DNA from: Bufo bufo
Taxonomy: Eukaryota; Chordata; Amphibia; Anura; Bufonidae
DNA length: 64,000 nucleotides
Assembly: GCF_905171765.1 (NCBI RefSeq)
Contig: NC_053391.1
Span: 262,401,918 to 262,465,917, forward strand
Direction: 5' to 3'
The notes under the pieces are model-generated. The model saw nothing but the letters and a program-made list of their open reading frames with translations, made no database searches and was not told the origin of the DNA. Below, piece by piece: positions 39,727-49,518 of this stretch (position 1 is the stretch's first letter; the number at the start of each line of letters is the position of its first letter). Made by a program: the position numbers and the translations under genes.

Positions 39727-40416
39727 TGTCACAGCGGGGATCAGAAATGCCCTTCACCAGCACCACTATTCCTACCTGATGGCCCACAAATGGACAGCAG
39801 TCCCTTCCTAAGTAGGTTCAGGGGATTACAGGGTTAGAATGCAAGAAAAAAAACGTAGTGAAAGACACACTGAACCAAAACTGACTCAGTAGGTCAGACA
39901 AACAGAACCAAAACTGAACTTAAACACAGATTAAAGAGCTGTACAAGCCAAGGTCAAACCAGGAAGTTTCGTCAGATCCAAATTATCTGGGGTAAAAGTC
40001 CAAAACACACAAGGTCCATATACCAGAAGTTAAATGTAATAAAGCAGATAATGCAAAACACACCTTAATCACAGGCAACTGTGTCTAGCAGTTGCCTGTT
40101 TAAATAGGGCACTCCATTGATCACTTGGGATGTCCGCCCTGTGGGGTCATGACACTGGATCCCGACGTCCCACCAGATTGTCCAGCACTCCAACACATGG
40201 AGCCTGGACAGTTAATAGGTGACAGGACGCTGGCAACATAGCCCACGATGGAACACACCTGCTGGCTACATAACAGTGGAGCAGCAATGCCGACAAGTTG
40301 ACCACACCCACTGGCCATGAAGGCCAGTTACCTGGCAAAGGGACGCTGCTTTGGAGATCGAGAAGAGATGCTGGCGGCACTGCCTGCTTGTAGGGCACGC
40401 CCACCGGCTGGTAACA
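39727..40416. mobile_element. putative solo LTR
   Basis: 690 bp with ends TGTCACAGCG and GCTGGTAACA, resembling the gypsy LTR termini here (TGTCAC...TTACA), inserted in gypsy-4. No matching 5-bp TSD is visible and nearby integrase sequence is lost, so a recombination-linked deletion is possible. Confidence 0.55.
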
Positions 40417-40975
40417 GACGTCACAGAAAGCTTTACAGAATTTTGAGTAAAACTGTACCGGCTAATAGATAAAATATGAGCAAGTAATCCATCTAGGGGA
40501 AAAAATATGGTAAAGGAACAATTAGCCAGGTGTTTGCAGAAGGCAAACCAGGCAGTGGCATAAAATAGGCCATTTAAAAAAATCTATCCACTACAATCGA
40601 TACTATAGGGAAACCTGGAGAGTGAGGGAAGTTGGTAATGAAGTCCATGGCAAGGTGTTACTCAGATGCTTCAGGTACTGGCAAAGAAAGAACGAGGCCT
40701 GTAGGCCTTTGTCTAGGAACCATGTTTTGGGCACAGGTATAGCAGTAATAAAGTCCCAAATATCTTGAAATATAGAGGGCTACCAATAGTGTCTGGCAAT
40801 CAGTTCTGAAGTTTTGCATTGACCAGGATGTGCTGCAAGTTCTCGGGTTACGATCTGCTTCCTCTTGACCAAAGGTATGAAAGCCTTATCAGGCAAAATA
40901 TTACAGGACAGGGGTAACTGACTCTATATTAGCTGGACTGATAATAGTTGTGATCCCTCCACATCTGCTTTAACA
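40417..40975 (-). pseudogene. gypsy-4 integrase, N-terminal and core part
   Basis: The minus strand encodes LAMDFITNFPHSPG (first catalytic Asp), a VDRF block, and KFCKAFCD near 40,430. The zinc-finger region lies at 40,740-40,900. Numerous stops. The RNase H end (KYVKAD) abuts the YR element at 40,976. Confidence 0.75.
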
Positions 40976-41090
40976 TATTTGTGGTAGGAGCTAATCGAGG
41001 AACAGAGTAGGCATGCCTAAGTACTGCCCTGAACCAACTGGCTGGAGTGTGCCCGGTGCCAGTGACGAGGTAAGGCCTAGATAAGTGGGC
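40976..41090 (-). repeat. split repeat B2
   Basis: 115 bp, direct repeat of 41,222-41,336 at offset 246 with few mismatches. Begins TATTTGTGGTAGGAGC, the outer left end of the element. Confidence 0.9.
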
Positions 41091-41131
41091 CACCCAGCAG
41101 GAGTGAATGAAAAAGGGGATGGGAGGGAGGG

Positions 41132-41228
41132 TCAAAGAACGGGCGCCCTCCTGCTTGTACCAGGGGGTTTAAATAGGGGAGGTCGCTCCACCCACAATTA
41201 CAGGCTGCACGCAGCCTTAACTATTTGT
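41132..41228 (-). repeat. split repeat A2
   Basis: 97 bp matching A1 (47,857-47,953) with two mismatches by eye. Overlaps B1 by the 7-mer TATTTGT (41,222-41,228). Confidence 0.9.
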
Positions 41229-41336
41229 GGTAGGAGCTAATCGAGGAACAGAGTAGGCATGCCTAAGTACTGCCCTGAACTAACTGGCTGGAGTGTGCCT
41301 GGTGCCAGTGACGAGGTAAGGCCTAGATAAGTGGGC
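41222..41336 (-). repeat. split repeat B1
   Basis: 115 bp matching B2. It lies directly downstream of the decayed YR gene on the minus strand. Confidence 0.9.
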
Positions 41337-41393
41337 AAAGAGAACCGGCCCAGAGTAGGGTGCAATGTATTTATTGGAGCATCATGGAACCCA

Positions 41394-42175
41394 TAAAGCC
41401 CAAAGAACGAAAGGCTCTGACAATCTCAACTCGCGGATTGGGAATGTACCTTGCGTAGCAGGACGACCGCTAACGACCCACCTTGCGGATGACGTGTGCC
41501 GGTACCTGATGACTGGATGCTGCGGAAGCGGCCCCTACGCGAGAGGAGTGCCCGGATACCGTGCTAGGGTTGAACCCCAACACTGCCGCCAGGGTGCAGA
41601 TATTGGAGACAAACTGGGCCGAAGAAGGGGGGCCTACCGTTAATTGGGAGCAACGGGTTGTCTAACGCGGGAGACTGGAGTGAGGCCAGAAGCTCTTGGA
41701 GCGCCTTGACGGGACACCAACAGTTGGCCGTGGAGAAGAACTCTACCTCGGTGGGAGGACCAGCCTGATTGGACTTGGTGGCTGGGATGGACAGTATGAA
41801 GTGGACCAAATGCCAGGCGAGATGTCGCCTGAGCAAGGTCGCTCGGTTGACCGTGCCGCAGGTGAACTCCCCGGGTCTAAGAACCCAGAGACCCTAGGTA
41901 CATGGCTGCTTTGGTGATGATGCTTGATGAGTGCCCAAAAGGAAGACCGTCTAGGGCTACAGAAAATCTGCGGAAAAAACTCGCCTGACACTGGTTGCCT
42001 ACGCACCTGGACCGCCGCGCTAACGCTGAGGGTGGCTTTGATGGCCTGATACGAAAAATGGATCTGGCAGAGGGGTCGCCGAGTATCCGATGGTGTTGAA
42101 TGCTGGCCAAATACAGCTTGATGGTGTTAAATGACAGGTGGCAGTGCGTGTGGCAATGGGCTATAAAGCCATGAA
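41394..42175 (-). pseudogene. tyrosine recombinase of DIRS/Ngaro type (decayed)
   Basis: Three minus-strand frames together cover a YR domain. The N-terminal core-binding part has LSFNTIKLYLASIQHH (42,090-42,137). The catalytic part has a G-F-L-x-P-G-E-F block, TKSNQAGPP, CPVKALQELL and INGRPP (41,564-41,836). After a one-base frame change come QFVSNICTLAAVLGFNP, then SGHSSR holding the His and Arg of the H-x-x-R motif (41,539-41,556), then CYARYI with the nucleophilic Tyr (codon 41,455-41,457). A TAG (41,470-41,472) replaces the Trp usual after G-R. The enzyme would integrate a circular DNA intermediate by strand exchange. Confidence 0.82.
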
Positions 42176-42586
42176 AACGTGAGGAACCCTAACAGGGACT
42201 GGAGTTCCCACTTGTACAGGACCCTGGAAGAAGCCGCGGATGAAACGGCAGCCTGGATCTTAGCCAGCTTGGCGGCCGCCACGGGGCCTCAAGCCTGGCG
42301 AAAAGCTGGAGCAACTAGCCGAGCCCGAGGGGACGCCCTGAGGTCCCTTGATGATCAGGGTGCAGACTGCCCAGGTGAGATTGAGCAAAACCATGACGTA
42401 GCAATGAACCCAAGAATGCCGCTTGAGTGGGAGCAGAGTACAATACCTGATGTAACCACAGTTGTCGAGATAATGGATGACCATGTCCAAACCCCCGTGA
42501 TGACCCGGATCCAATGCAATCAGGGATTCAAACATGCGGAACCCGAACCGGATAAACAGGAACCACTGCATACTGCTGGAAAAAAC
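42176..42586. other. YR element interior upstream of the YR gene
   Basis: No recognisable protein. A plus-strand frame (42,179-42,748) is open but reads into the minisatellite and has no known motif. A minus-strand frame at 42,260-42,604 is also unrecognised. Confidence 0.45.
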
Positions 42587-43480
42587 CCAGAGCGTTTCAG
42601 GCAAATATATCGGATCCCGAGTGATTCAGGCAAATGTGTACCACCAGTGGGAAAAGACCTGAGTGATTCAGGCAAATACGAACAACCTGTGGGAAAAAGA
42701 CCTGAGCGAATCAGGCAAATGCGAACAACCTGCGGGAAAAAGACCTGAGCGAATCAGGCAAATGCGAACAACCTGCGGGAAAAAGACCTGATCGAATCAG
42801 GCAAATGCGAACAACCTGCGGGAAAAAGACCTGAGCGATTCAGGCAACTGCGTACAACCTGTGGGACAAAAGACCTGAGCGATTCAGGCAAATGCGAACA
42901 ACCTGTAGGAAAAAGGAGCTGAGAGAATCAGGCAAATGCGAACAACCTGTGGGAAAAAAGACCTGAGCGATTCAGGGAATACGTAACCTGAGTGAATCAA
43001 GAAAAAACACACAACCTGGAAATACTGCCAACCTGAAAGAGACAGGAAAATACAAAACCTGAGTGATTCAGGGAAATACGTAACCTGGGTGAATCAGGAA
43101 AAACATACGACCTGGAAATACCGCCAACCTGAAAGAGACAGGAAAATACAAAACCTGAGTGATTCAGGGAAATACGTAACCTGGGTGAATCAGGAAAACA
43201 TACGACCTGGAAATACCGGCAACCTGAAAGAGACAGGAAAATACCTGACCTGATCGATTCAGGGAAACACCTGACCTGAGTGATTCGGGGAAAACGTAAA
43301 ACCTGAGTGACTTGGGCACATACATAAACCTGAGCGATCCAGAAAACATGAACCCGGGCGATTCTGGAAACATAAAACCCGAGTGATTCAGGTAAAAACA
43401 TGAACCTGAGCGATTCAGGGAAATGCATGAATCTGAGCGATCCAGGACACGTAAAACCCGCGCGACTTCAGGGAATTAGA
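42587..43480. repeat. minisatellite block 1 (43-bp and about 96-bp units)
   Basis: About 42,640-42,960 is built of 43-bp units (CCTGAGCGAATCAGGCAAAT, then GCGAACAACCTGCGGGAAAA). From 42,960 to about 43,250 the period is about 96 bp (taacctgg words at 42,984, 43,081, 43,177). All units keep the CCTGA-N5-TCAGG core in varied form. Confidence 0.88.
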
Positions 43481-44100
43481 CCTGGGTGAATGGGTAAATA
43501 CGTGAATTTTTGAGCTAATCTGGGAAATACATGAACCTGAGAATCAGAAGGAAACAGGAATGAACATGGTATAGAAAGGATCGCAACCTAACCAAACCAA
43601 TGGACAGCGCTGCCAACTCTCCGGCGATACTGGAGATCTAGGAATGGAGGCTCGTGATGAATGAAGGAAGGCTCTGAGCTGCAGAGAAGCGTCACGCCAC
43701 CACCCGGCTGGAACTTACCTGAAACCCGGCACCGTGGAGTGACCGGGCACGGAGGAGCCCTGCGACACAATTGAGGATGGATCGAAATTCCTGTGGCCTG
43801 AGGCCCTGCTTACATGAAAATAAGCTTGCGTTGGTACGAGACCCGGAGAGAGGTGCGATCTGGTGGCACTGGAAAGAGGCGACGGAGAACCAGGATGCAG
43901 CCTGGGCGCCATGGCCAACTGCTGGGTGACCCTGGACAGCCAGAATCAGAGCCCGAAGTCGCGCTGCACGCCACAAACCTGCGGAAACAGGAATCCAGAC
44001 ACGCCGGACACGAATCGGGTAACCAGGAATCAGCCGGACGCTGCTGAACAAACCCCCGAGCGCTACAGGCTGATGCATGGAACCTGCGTAATTCCGGCGA
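43481..44100. other. non-repetitive insert within the minisatellite
   Basis: About 550-600 bp without the CCTGA-N5-TCAGG repeat. GC-rich; several short frames in both directions, none recognisable. Confidence 0.5.
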
Positions 44101-47100
44101 TGCACTGAATCCTGAGCGGTTCAGGCAACATGGAATCCTAAGCAAAGCAGGCAATTACATACACCTTCATGAAGATGACGGACACCTGGGTGGGTCGGGC
44201 AGTACCTTGAACCTGGTTGGACCTGGCCACTACCTACCCACTGGGAGACCAGGGAAAACAGAAGCCTGAGCGGATCAGGCCAACCTGACCTGAGGGAATC
44301 AGGGGAATACATAACCAGACTGTTCAGGAAAATATGCAATCTGGGAACAACCGACCTGGAAGAGGAAGGAAAAACAAAACCCGAATAAGGGAGAACATGG
44401 CACCTGAGCGATTTAGGGAAATACATGACACCTGAGCGATTCAGGGAACACACAAGACCTGAGCGATCCAGGGAACACACCAGACCTGAGCGATTCAGGG
44501 AACACACCAGACCTGAGCGATTCAGGGAACACACCAGACCTGAGCGATTCAGGGAACATTACCCCTAAGTGACTAACGGGAGGCAAACACCAGAGCGATT
44601 CAGGGGACCTGACCCCTGAGTCACTTAGGGAAGACATGACACATGCGATTTTGGGAACATGACATCTGTGAATTGGAGAAAACATAACCCTGAGCGATTC
44701 AGGGAAGACATGACACCTGCGATTCTTGGGTAAATGACACCTGCAATTTGGAGAAAAACACGACGCCTGAGCGAATCAGGAAAGAGAAAACCTGACTGAT
44801 TCAGGGAAGACATGACACCTGCGATTCCGGGAACATGACACCTGCGATTTGGGGAAAAACATGACACCTGCGATTCCAGGAACATGACACCTGCGATTTA
44901 AGGAAAACATGACACTTGATCGATTCAGGGATCCAGGAAGACATAACACCTGAGCGATTCAGGGGAGACATAACACTTGAGTGATTCAGGGGAGACATAA
45001 CACTTGAGTGATTCAGGGGAGACATAACACTTGAGTGATTCAGGGGAGACATAACACGTGAGCGATCCGGGGAGACATAACACCTGAGCGATTCAGGGAA
45101 CACACCAGACCTGAGCGATTCAGGGAACATTACCCCTAAGTGACTAAGGGGAGGCAAACACCAGAGCGATTCAGGGGACCTGACCCCTGAGTCACTTAGG
45201 GAAGACATGACACATGCGATTTTGGGAACATGACATCTGTGAATTGGAGAAAACATAACCCTGAGCGATTCAGGGAAGACATGACACCTGCGATTCTTGG
45301 GTAAATGACACCTGCAATTTGGAGAAAAACACGACGCCTGAGCGAATCAGAAAAGAGAAAACCTGACTGATTCAGGGAAGACATGACACCTGCGATTCCG
45401 GGAACATGACACCTGCGATTTGGGGAAAAACATGACACCTGCGATTCCAGGAACATGACACCTGCGATTTGAGGAAAACATGACACTTGATCGATTCAGG
45501 GATCCAGGAAGACATAACACCTGAGCGATTCAGGGGAGACATAACACTTGAGTGATTCAGGGGAGACATAACACTTGAGTGATTCAGGGGAGACATAACA
45601 CTTGAGTGATTCAGGGGAGACATAACACGTGAGCGATCCGGGGAGACATAACACCTGAGTGATTCAGGGACGACATTACACCTGGGCGATTCAGGGGAGA
45701 CATTACACCTGAGCGATTCAGGGGAGACATTACCCCTGAGTGATTCAGGGAAGACATTACACCTGAGCGATTCAGGGAAGACATTACACCTGAGCGATTC
45801 AGGGAAGACATTACACCTGAGTGATTCAGGGAAGACATTACACCTGAGCGATTCAGGGAAGACCTTACACCTGAGCGATTTAGGGAAGACATTACACCTG
45901 AGCGATTCAGGAAAGACATTACACCTGAGTGATTCAGGGACGAAATTACACCTGAGCGATTTTTAGGGAAGACATTACACCTGAGCGATTCAGGGAACAT
46001 ATGACCCCAGGTGGTTACAGGGACGACATAACATCTGAGCGGATCGGGGAACAAATGACACCTGAGCGGTATCAGGAATGACGTAACACTTGAGCGATTC
46101 AGGAAGATGGGACCCCTGGGCGGTTAAGGGCAGCCGCAACCCGAGAGGTTCAGGAACCTGACCCCTGGATTCGAGGGATACCACAGCCCCCAGCCGCCCA
46201 GGGGGTGAATATTGACGAACGTAATAGCGTGATTGGAAGACATGACACCTGTGATTCTTGGGTAAATGACACCTGCAATTTGGAGAAAAACACTACGCCT
46301 GAGCGAATCAGGGAAGACAAAACCTGACTGATTCAGGGAAGACATGACACCTGCTATTCCGGGAACATGACACCTGCGATTTGGGGAAAAACATGACACC
46401 TGCGATTCCAGGAACATGACACCTGCGATTTGAGGAAAACATGACACTTGATCGATTCAGGGATCCGGGAAGACATAACACCTGAGCGATTCAGGGGAGA
46501 CATAACACTTGAGTGATTCACGGGAGACATAACACTTGAGTGATTCAGGGGAGACATAACACTTGAGCGATTCAGGGGAGACATAACACGTGAGCGATCC
46601 GGGGAGACATAACACCTGAGTGATTCGGGGACGACATTGCACTTGGGCGATTCAGGGGAGACATTACACCTGAGCGATTCAGGGGAGACATTACCCCTGA
46701 GTGATTCAGGGAAGACATTACACCTGAGCGATTCAGGGAAGACATTACACCTGAGCGATTCAGGGAAGACATTACACCTGAGCGATTCAGGGAAGACATT
46801 ACACCTGAGCGATTCAGGGAAGACCTTACACCTGAGCGATTCAGGGAAGACATTACACCTAAGTGATTCAGGGACAAAATTACACCTGAGCGATTTTTAG
46901 GGAAGACATTACACCTGAGCGATTCAGGGAACATATGACCCCAGGTGGTTACAGGGACGACATAACATCTGAGCGGATCGGGGAACAAATGACACCTGAG
47001 CGGTATCAGGAATGACGTAACACTTGAGCGATTCAGGAAGATGGGACCCCTGGGCGGTTAAGGGCAGCCGCAACCCGAGAGGATCAGGAACCTGACCCCT

Positions 47101-47160
47101 GGATTCGAGGGATACCACAGCCCCCAGCTGCCCAGGGGGTGAATATTCACGAACGTAATA
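44100..47160. repeat. minisatellite block 2 (27-bp unit, higher-order structure)
   Basis: Dozens of 25-30-bp units, the commonest 27 bp (CACCTGAGCGATTCAGGGAA then GACATTA). CCTGAGCGATTCAGG is a hyphenated palindrome. Larger blocks are themselves repeated: about 571 bp (44,545 region and 45,116 region) and 934-961 bp (45,490-46,054 region and 46,447-46,988 region). The latter two offsets differ by exactly one 27-bp unit. Since 27 is divisible by 3, long artefactual reading frames of 9-residue repeats appear on both strands. Confidence 0.93.
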
Positions 47161-47199
47161 GCGTGATTGGCACAGGAAGCACAGGGTGACTGGGGCCTG

Positions 47200-47856
47200 C
47201 ACCTGGCATTAAATCGAAAATCTCCCCTTTTTTTTTTTTTTCAGCAGTGCGGGCAGCAGGCCAACAGCCGGCGACTCGCCCACACGGAGAAGCGGCGCCC
47301 ACTGGACAGTAGCGGCTGTGCTGCTAGTCCTGCCGCCCGGGACCCCCGCACTGGGTAACATAAGCAGGAAGAAGGCATGACTGCAACAGTGCCAAACCTT
47401 CCCTGGCAGCCACAACAACCCAGAAAATGCTCAACAGATGACTTAACCACAGTGCCCCATTTAACTTCCTAACCTTAGTTGGCTTGCAGGCGTCTGCAAG
47501 GTCTTGCAAGATTGAGCCTACCACAACAGCCCCATCATTTTCACCTGCGGCGCCGTCCCCGCTTGCCCCCCTTTTTACGCCGAGCCGCGGCGCATGCGCC
47601 GGAGGGTGCCCGGTACCTGGAGGGGGGAGGCGACTGGGCGATGCGTGCTCCGGCAGCCGGCGCGAGGCCGGGAGCCTGGTGGAGCTTCCGGCCGGGCTGT
47701 GAATCAGGGAAAAACGAGGTGCCGGTGGCAGGTGCGTTCACCCGGGCCGCAGCGCGGTGATACTCACGGGAGGCGATGCGGCTGGCTGCACGACCCGAAC
47801 CGAGATGACGACCGAAGACGTGACCGGAAGTGACGTCAGGCGCAGGTGCTGGTAAT
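47200..47856 (-). promoter_or_regulatory. CpG-rich block next to A1 with CRE and ETS-like sites
   Basis: The region 47,540-47,850 is strikingly CpG-rich beside its surroundings. Close to A1 on the element's sense (minus) strand are TGACGTCA (47,831-47,838), a full CRE palindrome; CACTTCCGGT (47,822-47,831), an ETS-like site; and GTCACGTC. Further in is CCCGTGAGTATC, a good splice-donor match. This is a plausible promoter at the 5' end of the YR element. The T14 CAG at 47,227-47,243 is a plus-strand acceptor-like tract. Confidence 0.5.
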
Positions 47857-47953
47857 TCAAAGAAAGGGCGCCCTCCTGCTTGTACCAGGGGGTTTAAATA
47901 AGGGAGGTCGCTCCACCCACAATTACAGGCTGCACGCAGCCTTAACTATTTGT
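47857..47953 (-). repeat. split repeat A1
   Basis: 97 bp matching A2. It ends in TATTTGT (47,947-47,953) at the element's outer right edge. Confidence 0.9.
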
Positions 47954-48167
47954 CAGCAGAACAGAAATGTAACAGAAAATTAAAGTAGGCAAAGAACAAA
48001 GACCATCTTGCCTAGAAAATATTGAGGCTTTGGGTGGTCGGAAGATATGTCAAATTGTTATGGTCAGTATATATGACAAGAGGGTAATTGCCACCCTCGA
48101 ATAGAGATTGTCACTCTAGTTTAATAGCCAGCAACTCTCTGCCCCCAATGGAATAGTTTGCTGCAGT
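47954..48167 (-). pseudogene. gypsy-4 RNase H fragment ending at the duplication junction
   Basis: Minus-strand residues include [17 protein letters not shown], a gypsy RNase H block, and a FNF-like region before KYVKAD. At 48,167/48,168 it abuts Tc1-3 transposase sequence. The frame 48,116-48,562 is a chimera of Tc1 and gypsy residues made by this join. Confidence 0.85.
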
Positions 48168-49206
48168 CTGGATGGGAGCATATGTTGTTCTAGAACATGA
48201 ATATATTTTTCTGCATTGATGGTGCCTTTCCAGACATACAAGCTGCCCATGCCACACACACTCATGCAACCCCATACCATCAGAGATGCAGACTTCTGAA
48301 CTGAGCGTTGATAACAACTTGGGTTGTCCTTGTCCTCTTTGGTCCGGATGACATGGCGTCCCAGATTTCCAAAAAGAACTTCAAATCGTGACTCGTCTGA
48401 CCACAGAACAGTCTTCCATTTTGCCACACTCCATTTTAAATGATCCCTGGCCCAGTGAAAACGCCTGAGCTTGTGGATCTTGCTTAGAAATGGCTTCTTC
48501 TTTGCACTGTAGAGTTTCAGCTGGCAACGGCGGATGGCACGGTGGATTGTGTTCACTGACAATGGTTTCTGGAAGTATTCCTGAGCCCATTCTGTGATTT
48601 CCTTTAAAGTAGCATTCCTGTTTGTGGTGCAGTGTTGTTTAAGGGCCGGAGATCACGGGCATCCAGTATGGTTTTACAGCGTTGACCCTTACGCACAGAG
48701 ATTGTTCCAGATTCTATGAATCTTCGGATGATGTTATGCACAGTTGATGATGATAGATGCAAAGTCTTTGCAATTTTTCGCTGGGTAACACCTTTCTGAT
48801 ATTGCTCCACTATCTTTCTGCGCAACATTGTGGGAATTGGTGATCCTCTACCCATCTTGGCTTCTGAGAGACACTGCCACTCTGAGAAGCTCTTTTTATA
48901 CCGAATCATGTTGCCAATTGACTTAACTAGTGTTAATTGGTCTTCCAGCTCTTCGTTATGCTCAAATTTACTTTTTCCAGCCTCTTATTGCTACTTGTCC
49001 CAACTTTTTTGGGATTTGTTGACACCGTGAAAATTGGAATCAACGTATTTTTCCTTCAAAATGATACATTTACTCGGATTAAACGTTTGATCTGTCATCT
49101 ACGTTCTATTACAAATAAAATATTGACATTTGCCATCTCCACATCATTGCATTCAGTTTTTATTCACAATTTGTTTAGTGTCCCAACTTTTTTGGAATCC
49201 GGTTTG
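48168..49206 (-). mobile_element. Tc1-3 second copy, truncated by the duplication
   Basis: Corresponds to 33,180-34,218. It keeps the right inverted repeat and the transposase N-terminus and first catalytic Asp. The remainder, with the second Asp and the Glu, is lost at the breakpoint just after the residues LPSR. The frames at 48,604-48,909 and 48,116-48,562 are the surviving pieces. Confidence 0.93.
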
Positions 49207-49208
49207 TA

Positions 49209-49518
49209 TATATATATAATGAGAAGGTAGATTGTCCTCCCCCTCCTTAGGAATTTAGGCACTAAATGACTCCTGGGATTGTTTGGGGAGTTATCCACCA
49301 GAAAAAATAAATAAAAAAAGTATTACATACATTTGTAAGATGTAATTTAGTGTAATAAAGGAGAGGATGGCTGTCGGGTCCTGGGCTCTTGCCAGGTGAA
49401 AAGCTATGGAGTGTTGACTTAACTTGATAGGTGAGGTTAACGCTGCCACATCTTCGCTAAGTGTAGGTAATTGTAGGAAGTCCACAATGGTCCGTATAAG
49501 TGTTTCTCTAGAGCTAAC
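49209..49518 (-). pseudogene. L1 ORF2 remnant, unit B copy
   Basis: Duplicate of 34,221-34,530 with the same degenerate frame. Confidence 0.65.

Larger units (their letters stand above)
40976..47953 (-). mobile_element. YR retrotransposon with split direct repeats and minisatellite body
   Basis: A 6,978-bp element inserted in gypsy-4. Read on the minus strand the order is A1 (47,953-47,857), body, YR gene (about 42,137-41,400), B1 (41,336-41,222), A2 (41,228-41,132), a 41-bp spacer, and B2 (41,090-40,976). This A1-body-B1-A2-B2 arrangement is the split-direct-repeat layout described for Ngaro/PAT-type tyrosine-recombinase retrotransposons. The 7-mer TATTTGT occurs at both outer ends and at the A2/B1 overlap, and once in the inferred empty gypsy site. 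There is no recognisable RT; most of the body is minisatellite. Confidence 0.8.
33178..48167. repeat. tandem duplication unit A, about 14,988 bp
   Basis: Every feature from 33,178 to 48,167 recurs in the same order and orientation 14,988 bp later (14,989 after a T run near 47,230). The breakpoints share the dinucleotide GT: 33,178-33,179 (inside Tc1-3), 48,166-48,167 (junction) and 63,155-63,156 (inside gypsy-4). The unit ends in gypsy RNase H sequence and jumps directly into the middle of the Tc1 transposase. Confidence 0.95.
39400..48167 (-). mobile_element. degenerate gypsy element gypsy-4, split by a solo LTR and a YR element
   Basis: Minus-strand integrase pieces (39,400-39,726 and 40,417-40,975) and an RNase H piece (47,954-48,167) are collinear. 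The first gap holds a solo LTR. The second gap is the YR retrotransposon. The RNase H frame joins across the YR site. In unit A the element is cut by the duplication junction. In unit B it continues to RT at 63,396. Confidence 0.8.

Noticed and set aside
42179..42748. 189-codon plus-strand frame as a gene
   Set aside because: It runs opposite to the YR gene, has no known motif, and its C-terminal third is minisatellite translation.
44121..47000. Long minus-strand frames with 9-residue repeats (SLNRSGVMS type) and a plus-strand frame (HLSDSGKTL type)
   Set aside because: They arise because the 27-bp minisatellite unit is divisible by three and lacks stops. They are open on both strands and have no start context or known domain, so I treat them as artefacts of the repeat.
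42587..47160. CRISPR-like array
   Set aside because: Repeats with variable spacers superficially resemble CRISPR, but spacers are themselves repetitive, unit length varies, and the context is a vertebrate retrotransposon without cas genes.
47227..47243. T-run plus CAG as a real splice acceptor
   Set aside because: It lies on the strand opposite to the YR element's coding sense, and no plus-strand exon can be supported. The T run also varies by one base between units.
47541..47833. GC-rich overlapping frames (RRRVPGTWRG and similar) as coding
   Set aside because: CpG-rich DNA opens all frames, none shows a domain, and the sequence fits a promoter block better.
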